From: Candidatus Leptofilum proximum
GTDB taxonomy: Bacteria > Chloroflexota > Anaerolineae > Promineifilales > Promineifilaceae
Direction: 5' to 3'
DNA length: 64,000 nucleotides
NCBI GenBank assembly: GCA_016710325.1
Contig: JADJXK010000002.1
Coordinates: forward strand, 1,426,001 to 1,490,000
Shown here: positions 8,011 to 15,262 of the stretch, one piece after another
Layout of the letters: every line of letters begins with the position of its first letter
Numbering within the stretch: position 1 is the stretch's first letter
Position numbers and translations under genes: made by a program
Notes under the pieces: generated by a model
Database searches by the model: none
Told to the model about the DNA's origin: nothing
Seen by the model: only the letters and a program-made list of their open reading frames with translations

Positions 8011-9360
8011 ATGCGATACGTGATTATTGGCAACGGCGCGGCGGGCGCCACCGCCGCCCAAACTATCCGCCAAAACGACGCCGCCGGGGAAATCATCATC
8101 CTGACGGCCGAACCGTACCCCATGTATTCCCGCCCCGGCCTGGCCTATGTGCTGATCAAGGAGGTGCCGCCGGAGCAAATCATGGCGCGCACGCTGAACT
8201 GGTACGAGGAGTGGGGCATCAACCTGGTGCTGGGGGAGGCTGTGAGTTTAGACGTAGAACAGCAAGTGGTTCGGTTGGGGGACGGCCGTTCCCTCACCTA
8301 CGATCGCCTGCTCATTGCCACCGGCGCCCGCGCCACTCCGCCGCCCTATCCCGGCGCAGAGCTGGACGGTGTGGTTTACCTGGACACGCTGGACGGCACC
8401 CAGGAGCTGGTGAAAAAAACGCGCCGCGCCCGCCGTGCTGTCGTCATTGGCGGCGGGATTACCGCGCTGGAACTCACGGAAGGGTTAACCCACCGCGGCG
8501 TGGACACACACTACTTTTTGCGGCGCAACCGCCTCTGGAGCCAGGTTTTTAACGATGAAGAGGCAGCCCTGCTGGAAAAAAAGATGAAGTCCCATCACGT
8601 GCACATCCACTACAACACCGAAGCGGTAGAAATCGTGGGTGACCGTCGCGGCCGGGTGCGGAGTGTGCGCTTGAAGGATGGTTCCGAGTTTAGGTGCGAT
8701 CTGGTGGGTGTGGCCATTGGCGTTAAGCCGCTCATCGACGTGGTGGCCAACAGCCCCATCGCCACCGATCGGGCCATTTTGGTAAATGCCCAGATGCAAA
8801 CCAACGTGCCCAATGTGTACGCCGCCGGTGACTGCGCCCAGGTGTACGACCGCTGGACCGGGCAGCACACGCTGGACATTCTCTGGCCCAGCGCCGTGGC
8901 CGAAGGCAACGCCGCCGGGCTTAACATGGTGGGCAAACCGTACACCTACGAAAAAGGCAGCCCGTTTAACGCCTGCCTGCTGTTTGGCCTGCACATCACC
9001 ACCATGGGGCAAATCAACCCCCGCCGCGAAGAAGACGCCGACGAGCCGCAAATTTTGCAGCACATTTCGCGCGGCTCCAGCGAAGTGTGGTACACGTACC
9101 CACGGCCGTATCGCAGTGCCTGGTCCGCGGAAAACGAAAATACCATCCGGCTGGTGCTCAGCGGCGACTATCTGGTGGGCGCCCTGGTCATCGGTGAACA
9201 GAGCCTCACCGATTCGCTGCGCTATCTTATTGAGCATCAGGTTAACATCGGCAGCATGATTGCTGATTTAAGCGCCGGTGGCACCCAAATGCGCCGCCGC
9301 TTGATGCAGTTTTGGCAGAGCCTGCTACCAGAAAAGAAGATAGTGGAGAGTGAAAAGTGA
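8011..9360 (+). CDS. FAD-dependent pyridine nucleotide-disulfide-type oxidoreductase
   Basis: This 449-residue flavoprotein has two Rossmann dinucleotide sites: an N-terminal FAD motif (YVIIGNGAAGATAA) and a central NAD(P) motif (AVVIGGGITALELTEGL, near residue 145). The second FAD-contacting motif follows (VPNVYAAGDCAQ, near 270). There is no CXXXXC redox disulfide, so it resembles rubredoxin/ferredoxin reductases and the N-terminal part of nitrite reductase large subunits rather than lipoamide dehydrogenase. It starts one base after the ferredoxin stop. The natural reading is NAD(P)H-ferredoxin electron transfer feeding the cytochrome cluster, direction unknown. The ORF could be extended upstream in frame, but that extension only overlaps the ferredoxin gene. 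The 3' end lies inside a GTGAAAAGTGA inverted repeat. Confidence 0.88.
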   Translation: MRYVIIGNGAAGATAAQTIRQNDAAGEIIILTAEPYPMYSRPGLAYVLIKEVPPEQIMARTLNWYEEWGINLVLGEAVSLDVEQQVVRLGDGRSLTYDRLLIATGARATPPPYPGAELDGVVYLDTLDGTQELVKKTRRARRAVVIGGGITALELTEGLTHRGVDTHYFLRRNRLWSQVFNDEEAALLEKKMKSHHVHIHYNTEAVEIVGDRRGRVRSVRLKDGSEFRCDLVGVAIGVKPLIDVVANSPIATDRAILVNAQMQTNVPNVYAAGDCAQVYDRWTGQHTLDILWPSAVAEGNAAGLNMVGKPYTYEKGSPFNACLLFGLHITTMGQINPRREEDADEPQILQHISRGSSEVWYTYPRPYRSAWSAENENTIRLVLSGDYLVGALVIGEQSLTDSLRYLIEHQVNIGSMIADLSAGGTQMRRRLMQFWQSLLPEKKIVESEK

Positions 9361-9384
9361 GAACAGACGCTTTTCACTTTTCAC
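9350..9384. repeat. GTGAAAAGTGA inverted repeat
   Basis: The arm GTGAAAAGTGA at 9350-9360, which includes the stop codon of the FAD oxidoreductase, is matched by TCACTTTTCAC at 9374-9384. This gives an 11-bp stem and 13-base loop just before the ribosome site of the 22-heme cytochrome gene. It resembles the GTGAAACGTGA repeat at 18771-18834 and could modulate translation of the downstream gene. Confidence 0.65.
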
Positions 9385-9409
9385 CTGGAAAAGTCGGAGA
9401 AACACCATC

Positions 9410-11374
9410 ATGTTAAGACGAGTCCTTATTCTTATACTGGCAGTAATCCTTTTTATCAACATTGTTGGCGGCGCCGTTTCCTACTCGATTGCCCGCAGCG
9501 GCCCGTACCTTCCCGGTGAATCGCTCTTCGAGTGGCAAACCCGCGCCGAACAGCTGTGGCTAAACCGCCTGGTAGCGGACGGCGAACCACGCGCCAGCTC
9601 ACTGCTGGACTTGCTGGAACGCCGCATCGACAATCTGGTGCTGCTGCTGGGCGGCGACAACCAGCGCCTGGCGTTAGCCTACCTGGACGCGGCGCTGAAT
9701 CAGGCGATTGGCGCCATTGAGGCCGCTCCAGCAGACGCCCAGCCCGCCCTGAAGCAGCGCCTGCTACAGCTCACCGAACGCACCCTGGCCCTGCTGGACG
9801 GCCTGGAACTGGCTGAAGACGAGATAGAAACGGCCGTCACCACCCTCCGCGAAAAATTGACCGAACTTCAGCTGGCGCTGAGCAATCCAGAACCAACCCC
9901 CATTGCCGAGATTGCCGCCATTGACACCGAGCTGGAAACCCTCATCGACTCCGGACAAACAGATGAAGGCGAGATGTCTGGGATGCCCATCAGCCTGGAC
10001 AACCCGCTGGATGTGCCCTTCCCAGAAGGCTCCGTGGAGCATGACTTCTTCCCCCTCACCGCCGGGCACGATAACCTGAAGTGCAGCAGCTGTCACACCG
10101 GCAGCACCTACAAAGGCACCTCGTCCACCTGCGTGAGCTGCCATGCCAAGGACGAGCCGCACGAAGGCCAGTTTGGCCCTGACTGCGCTGCCTGCCATGA
10201 TGTAACGGTGTGGATGGCCGTTTCCTTCGATCACCGCCTGATGGGTAACCAGGACTGCGCCGCCTGCCATACGCCACCAGCCAACCACTGGGCCGGGGCC
10301 TGTTCCGCCTGCCACAGCGACACCACCAACTTCGCCAACGCCGTGTTTAACCATGCCACCATCGGCAGCCAGGATTGTGCGGGCTGCCACACCGCCCCCG
10401 CCAATCACTGGGCTGGCGCCTGTTCGGCCTGCCATCAGGACACGGGCAACTTCAGGAACGCTAACTTTAACCACGCCACTATCAATGGTCAGGACTGCGC
10501 TGCCTGCCACAGTGCCCCGGCCAATCATTACGCGGGCGCCTGCTCCGCCTGCCATCAGGATACCGGCAACTTCAAGAACGCGAACTTCAACCATGCCACC
10601 ATCGGTGGCACGGACTGTTCAGCCTGTCACAATGCCCCGGCCAACCACTACGCGGGCGCTTGTAACGCCTGCCATCAAGACACCGGCAACTTCAAAAACG
10701 CGAACTTCAACCACGCTACCATCGGCGGCACGGATTGTTCCGCCTGCCACAGTGCGCCTGCCAATCACTGGGGCGGCGCCTGTAACGCCTGCCATCAAGA
10801 CACCGGCAACTTCAGAAATGCCAGCTTCAACCACGCCACCATCGGCGTCACAGATTGTTCTGCCTGCCACGGTGCGCCTGCCAATCACTGGGGCGGCGCC
10901 TGTACCGCCTGCCACCAAGACACAGGCAACTTCAAAAATGCCAACTTCAGCCATGCAAATATTGGCAATACAGATTGTTCGGCGTGCCATAGTGCTCCCG
11001 CCAATCATTTTGCCGGGGCGTGCAGCAGCTGTCATCAAGACACAGGCAACTTCCACAACGCCAGCTTCAACCATGCGGGGCTGACAGATTGTGCTTCCTG
11101 CCACACACCACCGGCCAATCACTTTGCCGGGCAGTGTTCGGACTGCCACAACACAGATTCGTTCTCTGGGGCGTCGTTTAACCACACCTTCCCCACAAAT
11201 CATCACGGTGCGGATAATAACTGTGCGACCTGCCACCCTGGCGGCAATACGTCCAGCTGGACCTGTACCAACTGCCACTCACAGCAAAAAATGGATGACG
11301 AGCACAAGGATGAGAACGGGTACAACGGCAGCAACTGTACGCAGTGTCATCCAGACGGCAAGGAACACGACTAG
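9410..11374 (+). CDS. 22-heme cytochrome c with eight 40-residue repeats
   Basis: This 654-residue protein starts at ATG 9410, with GGAGA nine bases upstream and a signal-anchor directly after (LRRVLILILAVILFINIVGG). Residues ~25-220 are heme-free and helical. The remainder carries 22 CXXCH motifs by direct count. Between 10201 and ~11155 lie eight repeats of exactly 40 codons (120 bp), the last two codons shorter. Each repeat has two hemes in the pattern FNHATIG-x-xDCSACH-x-APANH, then GAC-x-ACHQDTGNF. Extra histidines (FNH, ANH) in each unit are well placed as distal ligands, so each repeat may be a self-contained bis-His diheme module. The protein is likely an extended extracytoplasmic heme wire. 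It closes the redox operon and is followed by a strong terminator. Confidence 0.92.
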   Translation: MLRRVLILILAVILFINIVGGAVSYSIARSGPYLPGESLFEWQTRAEQLWLNRLVADGEPRASSLLDLLERRIDNLVLLLGGDNQRLALAYLDAALNQAIGAIEAAPADAQPALKQRLLQLTERTLALLDGLELAEDEIETAVTTLREKLTELQLALSNPEPTPIAEIAAIDTELETLIDSGQTDEGEMSGMPISLDNPLDVPFPEGSVEHDFFPLTAGHDNLKCSSCHTGSTYKGTSSTCVSCHAKDEPHEGQFGPDCAACHDVTVWMAVSFDHRLMGNQDCAACHTPPANHWAGACSACHSDTTNFANAVFNHATIGSQDCAGCHTAPANHWAGACSACHQDTGNFRNANFNHATINGQDCAACHSAPANHYAGACSACHQDTGNFKNANFNHATIGGTDCSACHNAPANHYAGACNACHQDTGNFKNANFNHATIGGTDCSACHSAPANHWGGACNACHQDTGNFRNASFNHATIGVTDCSACHGAPANHWGGACTACHQDTGNFKNANFSHANIGNTDCSACHSAPANHFAGACSSCHQDTGNFHNASFNHAGLTDCASCHTPPANHFAGQCSDCHNTDSFSGASFNHTFPTNHHGADNNCATCHPGGNTSSWTCTNCHSQQKMDDEHKDENGYNGSNCTQCHPDGKEHD

Positions 11375-11407
11375 CACAAGAATTTTGTAAAAAAGCGGAT
11401 TGGAGGA

Positions 11408-11429
11408 GTGGGCATCCTCAGATGCCCAC
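11408..11429. repeat. Short hairpin with GCATCCTCAGATGC core (first of pair)
   Basis: GTGGGCAT and ATGCCCAC pair around CCTCAG. A second hairpin with the same GCATCCTCAGATGC core but different outer bases (compensated on both sides) lies five bases downstream. This looks like a duplicated structured element. Confidence 0.7.
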
Positions 11430-11433
11430 CACC

Positions 11434-11455
11434 GTCCGCATCCTCAGATGCGGAC
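11434..11455. repeat. Short hairpin with GCATCCTCAGATGC core (second of pair)
   Basis: GTCCGCAT and ATGCGGAC pair around CCTCAG. Compared with the first copy, the outer stem has changed on both sides so that pairing is kept. Confidence 0.7.
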
Positions 11456-11474
11456 TCCGCAGATTCAGTAAAGC

Positions 11475-11511
11475 AAAAAGCCTGTACTTCGAGTAAAAGT
11501 GCAGGCTTTTT
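11475..11511. terminator. Bidirectional intrinsic terminator
   Basis: AAAAAGCCTGTACTT and AAGTGCAGGCTTTTT form a 15-bp stem with one G-U-type mismatch, and A/T tracts on both sides. It lies between the convergent 22-heme cytochrome gene and the haem-binding protein gene and should stop both transcripts. Confidence 0.85.
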
Positions 11512-11563
11512 GCCCAGTCTGGCTCAGGCCAAATGGTGTCCGCTTACTTCTTAATCTTTATGC

Positions 11564-12010
11564 TCACCTGCCGCCGGTGGCCAACAGCCCCTGCGCCAGC
11601 TGGTCCAGCTCTGCATCCGTCAGGTGGGCTTCGGGATGGGTAAGCAGGAAAACGGGCATGGGCATTTCACCTTCCCAGATGGCTTCGGCCATCTCTTCAC
11701 CTTCCTCGCTTTCGCCGTTAGTGCCCCACTCGGAGAAGTTCAGCTCGCGCCGCCCCTCGTCCACATCGTGCTGTACCAACCAGGAAACAGGCGCCACGCT
11801 GCTGTACCAGGGCCATTCCGTCTCGTTGCTGTGGCAGTCGAAGCAGGCCCGTTCGGCCAGCGCTCGTGTCTCTAGACTGCTCCAATTGGGTTCGTTTTGC
11901 ACAGGGGGATTGGTGTGGTTACGGCCGTACGGCACCAACTGAATCACCACGAGGCCCACTGCCAACAGGCTGCCTCCCCACTTTGCCAGCTTTTTAACCA
12001 TTGCTTTCAT
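11564..12010 (-). CDS. Haem_bd domain c-type heme protein, membrane-anchored
   Basis: This 148-residue protein has an N-terminal membrane helix (~9-27) and the characteristic Haem_bd segment ACFDCHSNETEWPWYS, containing one CXXCH heme motif followed by the conserved E-W-PWY signature. The C-terminal region (PMPVFLLTHPEAHLTDAE) also matches the family. A clear paralogue lies at 61245-61709 in the oxidase operon. It is expected on the outer face of the membrane as a small monoheme electron carrier. It is divergent from the response regulator gene across a 378-bp spacer rich in hairpins and may share regulation with it. The start chosen has AAGGA upstream; ATG nine bases downstream is an alternative. 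Confidence 0.82.
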   Translation of the reverse strand: MKAMVKKLAKWGGSLLAVGLVVIQLVPYGRNHTNPPVQNEPNWSSLETRALAERACFDCHSNETEWPWYSSVAPVSWLVQHDVDEGRRELNFSEWGTNGESEEGEEMAEAIWEGEMPMPVFLLTHPEAHLTDAELDQLAQGLLATGGR

Positions 12011-12060
12011 CTTTGTTCATTCCTTTCATAGCGTAAATTGGTAATCGTTCAGTTGGTATC

Positions 12061-12196
12061 CCGCACGAGGGCGCTTCGCGCCCCGTGCGGGGAAAGGATT
12101 GGGGTTTTTCCGTTTTTGAGGGTCAAAATGACCCTCAAAAACGGAAAAACCTCTCGATCTTAGGCAGCGCCAGGCGCGAAGCGCCGAGGCGCTGCC
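12061..12196. repeat. Cluster of three strong hairpins
   Basis: Three separate palindromes follow one another. CCGCACG...CGTGCGG lies at 12061-12090 with an inner GCGC stem. A perfect 23-bp stem with loop AAA lies at 12103-12151, with arms starting GGTTTTTCCG and ending CGGAAAAACC. GGCAGCGCC...GGCGCTGCC lies at 12163-12196 with an inner stem. They sit between the divergent haem-binding gene and the response regulator gene. They may be terminators for spurious transcripts, REP-like elements or a structured leader. Confidence 0.8.
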
Positions 12197-12297
12197 CCCG
12201 TTCCAGGTAAGGCTGAACGTTTACTTGATTTGTGAAATAATCTACAAAAGTTTAGTGCAAAACAGCACGGAGTGTGTAAAATCGAAACAAAACAACC

Positions 12298-12314
12298 TTA
12301 AATTCAGCTTAAAT
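12298..12314 (+). promoter_or_regulatory. Predicted OmpR/PhoB-type operator (two half-sites)
   Basis: Two TTAAAT hexamers start at 12298 and 12309, separated by five bases, so the centres are 11 bp apart, as in PhoB/OmpR direct-repeat boxes. They lie 75-90 bases upstream of the response regulator start. The same arrangement, with four half-sites, occurs at 17111-17148. Autoregulation by the adjacent regulator is inferred. Confidence 0.5.
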
Positions 12315-12388
12315 CTGCCCCGCCCTGTTGATTCACTGCTGCGCCTGTGCCAAAATCTCATCATCTGTTCAAGGAAGCGCAATACTTC

Positions 12389-13081
12389 ATGACCCAACTG
12401 CTAATCATTGACGACGATCCCATGATCACCGAGCCGCTGGTGCGACAGTTGAAGGCGGCTGGATACCAGGTGGCGGTGGCACATGACGGCCGTTCCGGCC
12501 TGGAACTCACCCACACCCATCGTCCTGACCTGGTGGTGCTGGATGTGATGATGCCGGAAATGGATGGCTGGGAAGTGTGCCAGAAGCTGCGCCAGAGCAG
12601 TGTCGTGCCCATCCTCATGCTCACCGCCCTGGGGGATGAAGTGGACCGCATTCTGGGCCTGGAACTGGGCGCTGACGACTACCTGACCAAGCCGTTCAGC
12701 ATTCGCGAGCTGAAGGCGCGCATCAAGGCTCTGCTGCGGCGTGTGGAGCTGGATCAACAGGCAGCACCCACCCGGCACGAAATGACGGTGGGAGAGATTC
12801 GGATCGAGTTGGATACGCGCCAGGTGTTCAAAAATGAAGAGCCGTTACAGCTGCGCTACAAGGAGTTTGAGCTGCTCAGCCTGCTACTGAGCCGGGTGGG
12901 CGAGGTGGTAACTCGCGCCGAGCTGTTCGACAAAATCTGGGGCACCGACTGGCTGGGCGATACGCGCACGCTTGACGTGCATATTCGGTGGTTACGCGAA
13001 AAAATCGAGGCCGATCCCAGCCAGCCGCGCTACATTCAAACGGTACGCGGCGTGGGCTACCGGCTGGTGGCGGCAGCATGA
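12389..13081 (+). CDS. OmpR/PhoB-family response regulator
   Basis: This 230-residue regulator has a receiver domain with acid pair IDDDP (residues ~6-10), phospho-acceptor Asp52 (LVVLDVMMPEMDG) and the conserved Thr/Lys (LTALGD, LTKPF). A C-terminal winged helix ends in TLDVHIRWLREKIE and VRGVGYRL. ATG at 12389 is preferred over the upstream in-frame ATG because AAGGAAG precedes it and the receiver begins directly. The stop overlaps the kinase start (ATGA), so both proteins are translationally coupled. The paired TTAAAT repeats upstream suggest autoregulation. Regulated targets probably include the ApbE operon and the bc complex 1 operon, which share a four-site version of the same box. Confidence 0.93.
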   Translation: MTQLLIIDDDPMITEPLVRQLKAAGYQVAVAHDGRSGLELTHTHRPDLVVLDVMMPEMDGWEVCQKLRQSSVVPILMLTALGDEVDRILGLELGADDYLTKPFSIRELKARIKALLRRVELDQQAAPTRHEMTVGEIRIELDTRQVFKNEEPLQLRYKEFELLSLLLSRVGEVVTRAELFDKIWGTDWLGDTRTLDVHIRWLREKIEADPSQPRYIQTVRGVGYRLVAAA

Positions 13082-14532
13082 TGTTTGACCAATGGCGTTT
13101 ACGCACCCGTCTGATTGTCACCTACGTGAGCCTGATTTTGCTCGGCTTTAGCGGGCTGTCACTGCTGGCGGGCAACCAGATTTCGGCCGGGGCCGTGGCG
13201 GACTTTGAGCGCAGCCTGGAGACGCAGGCGGCGCTGGTGGCGCGCAATTTGCGTGAGCTGGTGGAGCATTATGCGGAAGGGGAAGAATCTTTTGCAACGG
13301 TGGAAACGGCCGTTACCGACCTGGCAACCGAGCTCAACCTGCAAATCACTCTGATCGCCCCCAATGGTTTTGCCTGGCTGAGCAGTGATGACGCGGTAGG
13401 CAACGCCAACCTGGGACAAGACCCGGAAGTGCGGGCGGTGCTGAATGGCAGCACCTCAGCCGTCTTTGACACACGCCCTGACGGGCAAAACGTGGCCACC
13501 ATCTACACTGCGGCGGCGATTACGGAGGACGGCCGTTTGATCAGCGTGGTGCGGGTGGCGGCACCGGCCAGCGCCACCGTCAGCGTGATCAACCAGCGCT
13601 TCCTGGTTCTGGCCGCAGGCGTATTGGGCCTGACCGGTCTGGCTGTTGTGGCGGCGCTGTGGCTGGCCGCCTCGTTTACCCGGCCGCTGGAAACGCTGCA
13701 GGCCTCGGCAATGAAGCTGGCGGCGGGCGATTTAAACCAGCGGGTACCCGTCAGCCGCCAGGATGAGCTGGGGCAGCTGGGGCAAACGTTTAACCACATG
13801 GCCGAACAGGTGCAGGCAATGCTCCTGGAGCAAAAAGCGTTTGCCAGCAACGCCTCGCATGAACTGCGCACGCCGCTCACCACCATTCGCCTGCGCAGCG
13901 AAGCCCTGCGCGAAGGTGCCCTGGATGAAGCCACGACCGCGCAGTACATCGCCGAGATTGATGATGAAGTGGCTCGCCTGGGCCGCCTGGTAAATGATCT
14001 CATCCAGCTCTCGCGCTTTGATTCCGGCCGGGCAGAGGGCGGCGATGAGCTGATCGACCCGGTGCGCCTGGCCCGTTCCCTGTGCCAGCAAATGCAGCAA
14101 ACGGCCGTAGCCAAACAGATCAGCCTCACTTTTGCTGCGCCCGATCAGTTGCCGCCAATTCAAGCCAACCAGAACCACGTGCGCATTGTGCTGCAAAACC
14201 TGCTGGAAAACGCCCTTAAGTACACGCCGGTAGGCGGGCGGGTGACGTGGCGGCTGGCGCAGGAGGGCGGTTATCTGCGCAGCGAGATAGCCGACAGCGG
14301 CAGCGGCATCACGCCAGACGATCTGCCCCGCCTGTTTGAGCGCTTTTACCGGGCAGACAAGGCACACACGCGGGCCACCGGTGGCACGGGACTGGGATTG
14401 GCGCTGGTGAAGTCGATTGTTGAGTTTTATAACGGCCGTATCCACATCCACAGCGACGGGCCGGGCCACGGCGCCACGGCCACGGTCTGGTGGCCAACAT
14501 CTGGCTCTACGATGCGCTCCGACCTTTGCTGA
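13078..14532 (+). CDS. Sensor histidine kinase, HAMP-HisKA-HATPase
   Basis: This 484-residue membrane kinase has a TM helix at ~15-35, an extracytoplasmic sensor of ~140 residues (PDC/CACHE-like size; contains ITLIAPNGFAWLSSDD), and a second TM at ~180-203. HAMP follows, then HisKA with His261 in SNASHELRTPL, and the HATPase with N box NLLENALKYTP, G1 DSGSGI and G2 GGTGLGLALVKS. It overlaps the regulator stop by four bases. Its 3' end overlaps the convergent ferric-reductase-like gene by 26 bases, so antisense transcription between the two is possible. The ligand is unknown; context suggests a redox or respiratory signal. Four ACGGCCGT octamers lie within it. Confidence 0.93.
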   Translation: MMFDQWRLRTRLIVTYVSLILLGFSGLSLLAGNQISAGAVADFERSLETQAALVARNLRELVEHYAEGEESFATVETAVTDLATELNLQITLIAPNGFAWLSSDDAVGNANLGQDPEVRAVLNGSTSAVFDTRPDGQNVATIYTAAAITEDGRLISVVRVAAPASATVSVINQRFLVLAAGVLGLTGLAVVAALWLAASFTRPLETLQASAMKLAAGDLNQRVPVSRQDELGQLGQTFNHMAEQVQAMLLEQKAFASNASHELRTPLTTIRLRSEALREGALDEATTAQYIAEIDDEVARLGRLVNDLIQLSRFDSGRAEGGDELIDPVRLARSLCQQMQQTAVAKQISLTFAAPDQLPPIQANQNHVRIVLQNLLENALKYTPVGGRVTWRLAQEGGYLRSEIADSGSGITPDDLPRLFERFYRADKAHTRATGGTGLGLALVKSIVEFYNGRIHIHSDGPGHGATATVWWPTSGSTMRSDLC

Positions 14533-15211
14533 CCAGTAAGCGGAAGTTTGTCAAAAAGAGGACCAGTAAACCACTGCCCCAGTACAGCACCTGCATCCCT
14601 GTGTTGCTGCTGTCCGTACCGGCCATAACGCCATGCACAGTTGCCAGGAGATATACGGCAAAGGTGGCGTAATGAAGCTGCCGCCACCGCTTTTGCCCCA
14701 GCTGCTTGCGCAAACTAAAGCTCAGCGAGGTAAGGAACATCAGGTAAAAACCCAGGATGCCCAGCCCCACCCACTCCGGCCGGTACGGACCGATGAAGGG
14801 AACGGTCAGGTCCGCCAGGGAGTAGCTGTAGTAGCTGTCCCACAGCAGCGCCAGGGCGTGCAGCCCGGTCAGCACCACGGCCAGCCAGGAAAGGATGTTG
14901 TGCATGGCCAGGGAAAGCGCAGCGGGCACCGCCTCTTTGATCAGTTTGGTGCTGAGCAGCAGTCCCCAAATGGTGGACCCGGCCAGCAGCAGGTAAGCCA
15001 CCGTGCCTGCAGACCGGGTAAAGTACCAGGGTGTTTTTTCGCTCAGGGCCAGCGCCTGGGCGACGGCGGTGCCTGCGGGCGTGTTGACCAGCAACCAGCC
15101 CATGGCCAGTAAAACCAGGCCACCGGTCGCGCCCAGCACCAGGCTAAAAACCAGGGCCAGGACGGTTTCAAGAAAGTCGGTTTGGTTGTTGGTGTTGGTT
15201 ACAGTTGTCAT
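14507..15211 (-). CDS. Ferric-reductase-like transmembrane heme protein
   Basis: This 234-residue protein has about six membrane spans. Paired histidines occur in adjacent helices (AMHNILSWLAVVLTGLHALALL and QLHYATFAVYLLATVHGV), the typical two-heme arrangement of the ferric reductase/YedZ (MsrQ) transmembrane domain. No cytoplasmic FAD/NAD domain is attached. A GGAGATTTTC ribosome site precedes the ATG. It lies 51 bases downstream of ApbE in the same direction. ApbE-linked heme membrane proteins often pass electrons to covalently flavinylated partners, and that is the likely role here. The partner carrying the FMN is not evident in the operon. It overlaps the kinase gene tail-to-tail. Confidence 0.8.
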   Translation of the reverse strand: MTTVTNTNNQTDFLETVLALVFSLVLGATGGLVLLAMGWLLVNTPAGTAVAQALALSEKTPWYFTRSAGTVAYLLLAGSTIWGLLLSTKLIKEAVPAALSLAMHNILSWLAVVLTGLHALALLWDSYYSYSLADLTVPFIGPYRPEWVGLGILGFYLMFLTSLSFSLRKQLGQKRWRQLHYATFAVYLLATVHGVMAGTDSSNTGMQVLYWGSGLLVLFLTNFRLLVSKGRSAS

Positions 15212-15262
15212 GAAAATCTCCGATTCTGCAAATAATTCAATGTTGGATAAATGTACCAGTTC

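Noticed and set aside
10201..11157. Regular 120-bp repeats considered as CRISPR or satellite
   Set aside because: Units are contiguous with no variable spacers and encode in-frame heme motifs; it is a protein repeat.
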